From a virus: 64,000 nucleotides of DNA. Shown one piece after another: positions 22,834 through 28,954 of the stretch. The stretch is taken from positions 48,463 to 112,462 of the IMG/VR virus record IMGVR_UViG_3300037086_000474. One strand, written 5' to 3'. The position numbers and the translations under genes are program-made. Numbering within the stretch: position 1 is the first letter of the stretch; each line of letters starts with the position of its first letter. A model generated the notes under the pieces. That model was given only the letters and a program-made list of their open reading frames with translations, had not been told where the DNA came from and searched no databases.

Positions 22834-23679
22834 CTAGTAGGTGACTGAAAGAAAATTCATTGGATCAATTGGAATTTTGTCTTTTCTGATTTCATAGTGG
22901 AGATGGGGACCATTGGATTCTCCAGTCTCTCCAACTCGACCAATCATATCACCTCGCTTAACACTGTCTCCTATATGACAATCAAATTCACTCAAATGAG
23001 CATAGTAGGTAACGAATCCATATTTATGAGTAACAATAATCACTCTTCCATATATAGGATTATCTCTTTGTATTAAAGTGACAGTTCCTTCGGCGGTTAC
23101 AAGAACTGGATCTCCGGTCTTACCTGCAATATCAATTCCAGCATGAAGACTGAGTTTTTTCTCATCAAATGGATCTGGTCTAAAGCCAAATCCTGATGTA
23201 ATTTTTGGAACTCCATCGCTCTTTACGGGCCAAACGAATGGAAAATTGTCGATAAACTCTTTACGAGCGCTCAGATACACCTTGACCTGCGAAAGGAGTT
23301 TCTGTTCCTCGTCTATGTTATAGACAAGATCTCTTAATTGAAGTAGGACGTTTTCATCAGAGGGATTAATTGTTTGTGGGGAGGCTCCGCCCATGGGCGT
23401 TTTTCTATTGTAGATCAAATCTACGATGGATTTTATGGATTCTTTGTATCGATTGCTTACTTTAAGCACGTCTGTGTATTGGTTTCTATAGTCGTCTCTT
23501 TGTTTCTCTAGTCCTTTGATTGTGGCTTCATAGCTTGTTTTGGAGGCCTCTATCCTTCGATCTGCTAACCATCGAGTTGCCAGTGTAAATCCTCCAAGGA
23601 GGATTACCACGACACCAAGAATTGTCAGAAAGAATATTCGAGGACGGACGCCTGCCTTTTGAGTAGGCCCTAGTTTCAT
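22834..23679 (-). CDS. Membrane-anchored M23-family peptidase (LytM domain)
   Basis: One transmembrane helix at about residues 15-38 is followed by a coiled-coil stretch (about 45-85) and a C-terminal lysostaphin-type domain. The zinc ligands are present: H179 and D183 in LHAGIDIAG and H261 in HLHYE, with H228 (YYAHLS) and H259 as catalytic histidines. M23 enzymes cleave peptide cross-bridges of peptidoglycan. The membrane anchor suggests action in the periplasm during lysis, or a virion-associated lysin. The start has GGAGG. It probably shares a leftward transcript with the 311-residue gene. Confidence 0.85.
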   Translation of the reverse strand: MKLGPTQKAGVRPRIFFLTILGVVVILLGGFTLATRWLADRRIEASKTSYEATIKGLEKQRDDYRNQYTDVLKVSNRYKESIKSIVDLIYNRKTPMGGASPQTINPSDENVLLQLRDLVYNIDEEQKLLSQVKVYLSARKEFIDNFPFVWPVKSDGVPKITSGFGFRPDPFDEKKLSLHAGIDIAGKTGDPVLVTAEGTVTLIQRDNPIYGRVIIVTHKYGFVTYYAHLSEFDCHIGDSVKRGDMIGRVGETGESNGPHLHYEIRKDKIPIDPMNFLSVTY

Positions 23680-23723
23680 TCATACCTCCGATATAGTTAA
23701 AATTATGCAGGTTTCATACTGGA

Positions 23724-23731
23724 TTATCTTT
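23724..23731 (-). promoter_or_regulatory. Candidate late-promoter box AAAGATAA (leftward)
   Basis: TTATCTTT on the plus strand is AAAGATAA on the minus strand, 44 nt upstream of the M23 peptidase start, with the GGAGG Shine-Dalgarno sequence between. It is back-to-back with a rightward box at 23751, making this 106-nt gap a candidate divergent promoter. Confidence 0.45.
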
Positions 23732-23750
23732 CCTTTTATCAATCAAAACG

Positions 23751-23758
23751 AAAGATAA
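23751..23758 (+). promoter_or_regulatory. Candidate late-promoter box AAAGATAA (rightward)
   Basis: An exact AAAGATAA 27 nt before the ATG at 23786, with CAGGAGG between them. It forms a divergent pair with the leftward box at 23724-23731. Confidence 0.45.
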
Positions 23759-23785
23759 TTCTAGAAACATCCAGGAGGCCCCGAA

Positions 23786-23965
23786 ATGAAATTTGTTGAG
23801 TATTTGGTGGAATTTGTAGTCCATATGCCTGGACATAAGAACTCGGTAGGAGAAGAAGCCCCATGGGTCATTAAGTCTCATACCACGGGCAAAATTTTGT
23901 CATCCCATAAGTCTCGTTCAGCTGCAAAGTCTCACCTCAGAGACATGCATTCCCATGGAGGCTAA
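23786..23965 (+). CDS. Hypothetical short protein, 59 aa
   Basis: ATG at 23786 behind a perfect AGGAGG (23773-23778), ending in TAA two bases before the next gene. The sequence begins MKFVEYLVEFVVHMPGHKNS and ends HLRDMHSHGG, with six or more histidines. The strong ribosome-binding site, an upstream promoter-like box and tight spacing to the next gene support a real gene. The function is unknown. Confidence 0.65.
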   Translation: MKFVEYLVEFVVHMPGHKNSVGEEAPWVIKSHTTGKILSSHKSRSAAKSHLRDMHSHGG

Positions 23966-23967
23966 CA

Positions 23968-24762
23968 ATGCCTGGAGATTGGCGTCCACGACTACATGAT
24001 ATCCCCGATGAAAAAGCCCTGTTCAAGTTTTTTGAGAAAAACGCTCGGTATCGAGGAGATAATGGTTATTCTATAGCTGGGATCTATGGCGACGACACCG
24101 ATATTTTGTTTAAAAAGCTTAAGAAGGCATGGAAGGCTGACGTCAAACAACACAAAGAAGAAATAGGTGAGAGTATTGGTCTCTTTGAGAAAAAGTGCTC
24201 AAAGAAAGACATGAAAAAACATAAATCCGAAAAGAAGGAGGACATTAACATGCCCAAAACATTAGAACAAATGATTAGAGAACAGCTTGTCAAAGAACAG
24301 GCTAAGAAACAGGCTAAGAAAGAACTAGGAAATGTTACTCTGATGGCTAAGGACCAGAAATCGGTAGAAGGAAATTTGTCAGGAGTCGATAGCATAAAGC
24401 TCAAGAAAGACGACGAAAAAGAGCTAAAGATCAAGAAAATCAGTAAAAAATCAAGCTCTGTATTTGCCGATAAGAAAATGAATACGGAGGGCATTCTAAT
24501 GAAGTTTGTCAAAGCAATGGAAGAGGAAAGAGGTGTTTCAGAGCACCCCAAGGCTACTGCAAGAAAGAAGAAGAAAACCGAGGCTAGCCATGTTGGATCA
24601 AGCAAGGTTAAAGAAATTTACAAGACAGCCGAAAAACTGAAAGAGGCTCCAGGCGTAGATAACCCATGGGCCCTTGCTCATTGGCAGAAGGAAAGAAAGT
24701 TTGCTGGAGAAAGACAGCATGCTGCCGAAAAGGCCGCTAGATCAAGAAAACGAAACAAGTAA
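23968..24762 (+). CDS. Lysine-rich hypothetical protein, 264 aa
   Basis: The N-terminal 45 residues, with GDWRPRLHDIPDEKALFKFF, look folded. The remainder is very rich in Lys, Glu and Ala and predicted helical or disordered, with basic clusters such as KKKKTE and a basic C-terminus (AARSRKRNK). There are several internal methionines with possible ribosome-binding sites, for example GGAGGACATTAAC before the ATG at 24250. It could be a DNA-binding or scaffold protein. No family recognised. Confidence 0.55.
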   Translation: MPGDWRPRLHDIPDEKALFKFFEKNARYRGDNGYSIAGIYGDDTDILFKKLKKAWKADVKQHKEEIGESIGLFEKKCSKKDMKKHKSEKKEDINMPKTLEQMIREQLVKEQAKKQAKKELGNVTLMAKDQKSVEGNLSGVDSIKLKKDDEKELKIKKISKKSSSVFADKKMNTEGILMKFVKAMEEERGVSEHPKATARKKKKTEASHVGSSKVKEIYKTAEKLKEAPGVDNPWALAHWQKERKFAGERQHAAEKAARSRKRNK

Positions 24763-24764
24763 CC

Positions 24765-25259
24765 ATGGAAGAAACCAATCTCGACAAAATTCTTATCGAA
24801 GAGCTGGCTCTCAATGAGTTTATGCCGGCTGAAACAGTCGGAGGGGCAATTGCTCAGTTGAGCATAGTGACTATCGGATTTTTGGCCATGTTTATCATTA
24901 GTGGAGCTCCTGAAGCTATTATTGATCGAGTAGTCACTGCCATCAAAAATAGAAAAATAACTTCACAAAGGATCGAACGGCTAGTTCGAGACATGAAGAT
25001 TGTCGGATTGGATCCAAAAAAAATAACCGATCCAGCCCACACTGCTATTTTTACCAAAGTTATCAAAAAGTTAATGAAGGCAGAATCAACTACAGAAACT
25101 GAGGCGGCCGAAAAAGAGCTGAAGCAAATGCTCTCAGACTTTTGGCCATATCAGCGTGGTCAAATTAGAGATACCATGAATAAGATGTCAAAAGAAAATC
25201 AAATTTCTCTTGCCCATAAGATAAAGTACTTTTTTAGTTTTAAACAAGATGAAAATTAA
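24765..25259 (+). CDS. Single-pass membrane protein, 164 aa
   Basis: A hydrophobic segment at about residues 27-48 (AIAQLSIVTIGFLAMFIISG) is preceded by an acidic N-terminus and followed by a long charged, helical domain. It starts 2 nt after the previous gene. The function is unknown. Its place in a cluster of basic coiled proteins suggests a membrane-linked virion or injection protein at most. Confidence 0.55.
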   Translation: MEETNLDKILIEELALNEFMPAETVGGAIAQLSIVTIGFLAMFIISGAPEAIIDRVVTAIKNRKITSQRIERLVRDMKIVGLDPKKITDPAHTAIFTKVIKKLMKAESTTETEAAEKELKQMLSDFWPYQRGQIRDTMNKMSKENQISLAHKIKYFFSFKQDEN

Positions 25260-25289
25260 TCCTAGAGAGCAGCCATATTGGAGATTCAT

Positions 25290-25547
25290 ATGAAATTAGA
25301 TGAGTTTGTAAAAAGGCTAGATAAAGAAATGCTTTCAACCGCATATGGCACACAAAGAAGTATAAGAAATGTGTCTTCAGATATAGATTATGCTCTACAA
25401 AACAAAAAAGAGATAACTGGAGATGATATAAAAAAGACTGCAGAAAAGTATGGACTTAAAGACATAGAACCAGAGCAAATAATCCAAATAGCTAAAGAGC
25501 TCAAACGAAGCAGATTGGCAAGACAACATGTCCAGGCAAAGGGCTAA
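25290..25547 (+). CDS. Hypothetical helical protein, 85 aa
   Basis: I chose the ATG at 25290, which has GGAG 7 nt upstream. A non-ATG start at 25278 has nothing ahead of it. The protein is helical and charged: MKLDEFVKRLDKEML, then a C-terminal part with KKTAEKYGLKDIEPEQ. No known domain. Confidence 0.55.
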   Translation: MKLDEFVKRLDKEMLSTAYGTQRSIRNVSSDIDYALQNKKEITGDDIKKTAEKYGLKDIEPEQIIQIAKELKRSRLARQHVQAKG

Positions 25548-25553
25548 CCTTAA

Positions 25554-25871
25554 ATGAGATTTGACGAAGCGGTCAAAGAAAAATACCCACATCCCGGATT
25601 TCCAGAAACCACCAATACTGATAAAAGAATCAAAATAGTCTCATATAAAGATTTCCGTCCAAAAAAGCATATCAAAAGGAAGAGAAAACTGTTTCGACAT
25701 ATAAAAGCAGTCCTCTCTGTTCATGAAAGAGCGGAAGTTGAGAGAGAGCGCGCCAAGGCAAAGAGAGAGCATGCAGAAGAAAAAGCAAGAGAAAAATTTC
25801 ACGAGAAGAAAAAACCAGTCAAGCATGTCCAGAAGCCTATAAGGAAACCAGCGAAGAAGAAAAAGAAATGA
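25554..25871 (+). CDS. Very basic coiled-coil protein, 105 aa
   Basis: The N-terminal 35 residues (FDEAVKEKYPHPGFPE) are followed by a long Arg/Lys/Glu helix (HERAEVERERAKAKREHAEE) and a tail of repeated lysines and prolines. Its pI must be very high, so nucleic-acid binding is plausible. It overlaps the next gene by 4 nt (ATGA). No family recognised. Confidence 0.55.
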   Translation: MRFDEAVKEKYPHPGFPETTNTDKRIKIVSYKDFRPKKHIKRKRKLFRHIKAVLSVHERAEVERERAKAKREHAEEKAREKFHEKKKPVKHVQKPIRKPAKKKKK

Positions 25872-26143
25872 CCGTTGCTCAACTCCTTAAAAAGGTTAGC
25901 AATGATTTTGCGGAAAAATATCTCTGGCAAAATTTAGTATTTGAATTTGCACGTGGCCGGTGGGTATATATGGAAACAGATAATGAATTTCCTGGTCATA
26001 CTCACACATGTGTTCAATGGCTTACCGATGACGATACCCCACATCGTTTCATTGATCAAGAACTCAGAAATGCAGCTATATTGGAAAGAGAGACGATCAA
26101 TTGGATTTTTGATCCTGCAGATCTCTTTGGGATAGACAAATGA
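25868..26143 (+). CDS. Hypothetical protein, 91 aa
   Basis: It starts in an ATGA overlap and ends in another. Aromatic and His-rich in the middle (EFPGHTHTCVQWLTDDDTPH), ending with a helix containing ETINWIFDPADLFG. The ending resembles the C-terminal helices of the small-protein family in this window. The function is unknown. Confidence 0.55.
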   Translation: MTVAQLLKKVSNDFAEKYLWQNLVFEFARGRWVYMETDNEFPGHTHTCVQWLTDDDTPHRFIDQELRNAAILERETINWIFDPADLFGIDK

Positions 26144-26490
26144 ACAGTTGGAACATAAAAGTTGGAGACATTTTTTACTATTTCTGGTTAGAGGCCCATG
26201 CTCTCACATTTATGAAAGTTGAGGCAATTAGACGTGACCGTTTTAAGATTCTTGAAATTTATAGCACTAACAGAAGTTATACTGTTGATAGTGAAACCCG
26301 TCTTCGATTCAATCGTCTGTATAAGAATTTTAGTACCCCACTCAAAAAGGCCATAAAATACGGAGTTCAATATTCAATAGTTGAGTCCATTTTTGATGGT
26401 GGCGGTTATCACAACACCATTCGAGATTATGCCATTGGATTTGATGGAGAGAGCAAAGTTGCCATAAAGGGTTGGGAGAAACATTTCTAA
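26140..26490 (+). CDS. Hypothetical protein, paralogue of the next gene
   Basis: 116 residues. The start KVGDIFYYFWLEAHALTFMKV matches KVGQLYYYFNFETTSAEFLQV of the next gene, and SIVESIFDGGGYHNT matches YVFQSIFENGKHNQL. The two genes are a tandem duplication joined by TAATG. The layout is an N-terminal beta-rich part and a C-terminal helix ending in Ile-Phe. It belongs to the small-protein family described under findings. Confidence 0.65.
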   Translation: MNSWNIKVGDIFYYFWLEAHALTFMKVEAIRRDRFKILEIYSTNRSYTVDSETRLRFNRLYKNFSTPLKKAIKYGVQYSIVESIFDGGGYHNTIRDYAIGFDGESKVAIKGWEKHF

Positions 26491-26846
26491 TGAATAGGGA
26501 TGAACTCAAGGTTGGACAATTGTACTATTACTTCAACTTTGAAACCACTAGTGCTGAGTTTTTGCAAGTAAGGGCTCTCCATATTCAAGACAGAAACTGT
26601 TTGTTTGAAACAATGGAAATCTATATCTCTAGATACAAAGATCTTGGACAAAGAATTTTGCCTGTCAGTAAGATATATAGAGGACATGCCGCAGCCCTAA
26701 AGAAAGTAGGCTCAGTTCCATACTTGGGGCGCTATGTATTTCAATCAATTTTTGAAAATGGCAAGCACAATCAATTGGGAATGTATGTTGACGGTGAGGC
26801 ACGCTGGGCCTACAATGTTTGGAAATCAGCTTATAGAAGGAAATAA
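26490..26846 (+). CDS. Hypothetical protein, paralogue of the previous gene
   Basis: 118 residues from the ATG at 26490, which overlaps the previous stop. A non-ATG start 18 nt upstream is less likely. It shares the N-terminal KVGQLYYYF strand and the C-terminal VFQSIFENGKHN segment with its neighbour, while the middle is diverged. The function is unknown. Confidence 0.65.
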   Translation: MNRDELKVGQLYYYFNFETTSAEFLQVRALHIQDRNCLFETMEIYISRYKDLGQRILPVSKIYRGHAAALKKVGSVPYLGRYVFQSIFENGKHNQLGMYVDGEARWAYNVWKSAYRRK

Positions 26847-26860
26847 CAAAGGAGCTTAAT

Positions 26861-27640
26861 ATGCCAGACTACGGACAATATGGAAAATATTTTTGGAACA
26901 ATAAATACAAAATGAGCCCAGTCATCTATAGCGGAAGAGCTGAAAGAGGCAGGTCTACTAACATTAACGTCGATGTAAGGAACTTCATTGTTAACAATGA
27001 CTATATCCTTCAACAAGTTGTCGCTAAATACGGACTCAAAAAAGACACTCCAAACAATACCGCATGGGCAGTTCAGCAATTTGTGGTCAAATTTCTCAGC
27101 TATATGGAAGACGATAAAGCCAATTTGGCTGAAGAATTTTGGCAGTTCCCATTTGAAGCAATTCAGTGGGGAGTTGGAGATTGTGAAGACGGAGCACTTT
27201 TGACTGCTTCTCTCATGATTAACGCTGGGATTGAATCCTGGAGAGTTAAGAGTGCCGCTGGATATGTACAGGAATCGGCGACCGCTCCTCAGGGTGGTCA
27301 TTGTTATTGTCTCTTTTTGGCAGACAGACCAGAATCTGAAAGAAAATTGGAATGGGTCATTATGGATTGGTGTTATCTCGAAGATTCAAGGCTTCCACCG
27401 GAAAAGAAACCATTAGCAAAAGACGGTGGTCAGCAGAATAACTACAAAGATACATGGTTCACTTTCAATGACCAATTTAGTTGGGCTGGTGGACCAATCA
27501 GCATGCAGGATAGCAGAGTTACTTCTGCCGTCGCCGCAGCTCAAGATAATCAATTGGCCGAGCAACTAACTAATGAGCTTCTTCCACAGATTTTCAACGA
27601 AATAGATAAAAAATATAAAAGAGGGCAAAGTATCTACTAA
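26861..27640 (+). CDS. Transglutaminase-like cysteine protease-fold protein
   Basis: 259 residues. The triad of the bacterial transglutaminase-like family is visible: C108 in GVGDCEDGALL, H147 in GGHCYC and D169 in VIMDWCY. These proteins have a papain-like fold and can hydrolyse or cross-link amide bonds. The biological substrate here is unknown. The start has AAAGGAG. The next gene overlaps by TAATG. Its place in the structural cluster near the terminase suggests a virion or assembly role, but a host-directed enzyme is equally possible. Confidence 0.7.
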   Translation: MPDYGQYGKYFWNNKYKMSPVIYSGRAERGRSTNINVDVRNFIVNNDYILQQVVAKYGLKKDTPNNTAWAVQQFVVKFLSYMEDDKANLAEEFWQFPFEAIQWGVGDCEDGALLTASLMINAGIESWRVKSAAGYVQESATAPQGGHCYCLFLADRPESERKLEWVIMDWCYLEDSRLPPEKKPLAKDGGQQNNYKDTWFTFNDQFSWAGGPISMQDSRVTSAVAAAQDNQLAEQLTNELLPQIFNEIDKKYKRGQSIY

Positions 27641-27981
27641 TGATTGGCAAGAAAATTGGAGTCTTTTCAGATTTCTTTCACATAAGTCCTCCTCTCACCA
27701 AATGGATTGTCATGGCGGCACTACAAGATGAACAATTTGTTAAGGGAGGTGGCTATGGTGGAGACATCGACGATGATGGAATTGATTTTTACAAAAAGAA
27801 ACTTGGTGATATGAACCACATCATAGTTACCATGGCGCGAGGCAAGCTTATTGTTCAACTTGGAATCAAAAAGCCATTGAATAATGCAAATCCTGAAGAC
27901 CCAATCAAACATTTTATTAATACAAAAATTACTTATGCCATAGATATGTCAACTTTAGATGTCTATAATTCGCAATACTAG
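27640..27981 (+). CDS. Hypothetical protein, 113 aa
   Basis: The start overlaps the stop of the transglutaminase-like gene (TAATG), so the two are probably translationally coupled. The protein has mixed alpha/beta composition with a Gly-rich centre (FVKGGGYGGDIDDDGID) and no membrane segment. No domain recognised. Confidence 0.55.
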   Translation: MIGKKIGVFSDFFHISPPLTKWIVMAALQDEQFVKGGGYGGDIDDDGIDFYKKKLGDMNHIIVTMARGKLIVQLGIKKPLNNANPEDPIKHFINTKITYAIDMSTLDVYNSQY

Positions 27982-27985
27982 AACG

Positions 27986-27994
27986 AGCATACTT
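27986..27994 (+). promoter_or_regulatory. Intergenic motif AGCATACTT
   Basis: AGCATACTT lies just after the previous stop and 8 nt before the ATG at 28003, with no Shine-Dalgarno sequence. The same 9-mer precedes genes at 32806/32849, 43339 and 46962. A promoter or activator site is inferred. Confidence 0.35.
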
Positions 27995-28002
27995 TCATCT
28001 AT

Positions 28003-28611
28003 ATGACAGATGCCGTACTTGTGCTTGACATGGACTTTTTTACTAGACCCGTATATATTGGTAGTTTCTATGAAAAAAGAGAGTATTTGAATCCTCTAGA
28101 TTTCAAAGGAACGGCTAAAAATTGGATGACGCTTGATGATTTTTTGTACAAAATGAATTTCTTGTACAAAATCAGAGGAGCCTCTGTTGGAAGAGATCAA
28201 GAAACGATCTATTATCTTCAGAGAATGATTGATGTCCATCACATACAACCAAAAAAATTCGAACTAATACTCATGGATGCTCACCATGATTCATATATGT
28301 GGAATGACAAAAGTCATTATGATCATTGTCCTATCACCGAATTTAGAGATTGGGATTGGGCACTAGGAACGTTTAGATTTGGATGGGTCGATCATATCAC
28401 ATGGGTCTATCCAGATTATTTAGAAAAACAAGAGCCTTTTCATCCTGCAGCTTTCAGTAAAATACATACAAGAATTACTCCTGTCAAATGGGCTGATTTC
28501 AAACCTAACGAATATGAATGGAAATATCTTAGCCTTGTCTTGAATAAAGACATGGCAGCGTACGATGATAAAATGTTGCAAGGCATATTAAAACACATTC
28601 AAGTATTTTGA
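28003..28611 (+). CDS. UPF0489/arginase-like fold protein, 202 aa
   Basis: The N-terminus VLVLDMDFFTRP and the segment ELILMDAHHDSYMW match the DxDxF and DAHxD features of the UPF0489 family, distantly related to arginase and deacetylase metal-binding folds. The Asp and His residues in DAHHD are likely metal ligands. The reaction is unknown. It follows an AGCATACTT motif and is followed by a strong terminator, so it seems to be transcribed as a single gene. Confidence 0.55.
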   Translation: MTDAVLVLDMDFFTRPVYIGSFYEKREYLNPLDFKGTAKNWMTLDDFLYKMNFLYKIRGASVGRDQETIYYLQRMIDVHHIQPKKFELILMDAHHDSYMWNDKSHYDHCPITEFRDWDWALGTFRFGWVDHITWVYPDYLEKQEPFHPAAFSKIHTRITPVKWADFKPNEYEWKYLSLVLNKDMAAYDDKMLQGILKHIQVF

Positions 28612-28615
28612 AAGT

Positions 28616-28646
28616 AGGGCAACTGTAAAAAGTTGCCCTTTTTTGT
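28616..28646 (+). terminator. Intrinsic terminator
   Basis: AGGGCAACT-GTAAAA-AGTTGCCCT is a perfect 9-bp stem followed by a T tract (TTTTTG). It ends the UPF0489-like gene. Confidence 0.85.
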
Positions 28647-28660
28647 AAGATATATTTATA

Positions 28661-28954
28661 ATGAAAGCCTATCATCTCCAATGGAATTACGAGGATTCAG
28701 ATGCCGATCCTCAAACCGGGGAACAAATACAAATACGGGTGCCAATTGATAGCTACGCCTTTGTTGAAGGAAATTATACTTTAGAATTCGACTTTAGCAA
28801 CGGTGGAGAAAAAGTAATGATCTGGGCAAATAACTCAGAACAGGCCGATAAGATCATCAGAAATTTTGAAAAAATCAAAGGGGCTCTAATTGACGAAAAC
28901 ACTAAGCATTATTGTATTGAATGCCTCTTCGAGAGAGATTACGAAATAAAATGA
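28661..28954 (+). CDS. Hypothetical protein upstream of terL, 97 aa
   Basis: 97 residues. The N-terminal half is beta-like and acidic (MKAYHLQWNYEDSDADP), and the C-terminal helix contains ADKIIRNFEKIKGAL and ends YCIECLFERDYE. It overlaps terL by ATGA. It may belong to the small-protein family with C-terminal helix. It is too small and not similar enough to be called a small terminase subunit. An AT-rich TAAGATATATTTATA sits just before its ATG. Confidence 0.55.
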   Translation: MKAYHLQWNYEDSDADPQTGEQIQIRVPIDSYAFVEGNYTLEFDFSNGGEKVMIWANNSEQADKIIRNFEKIKGALIDENTKHYCIECLFERDYEIK

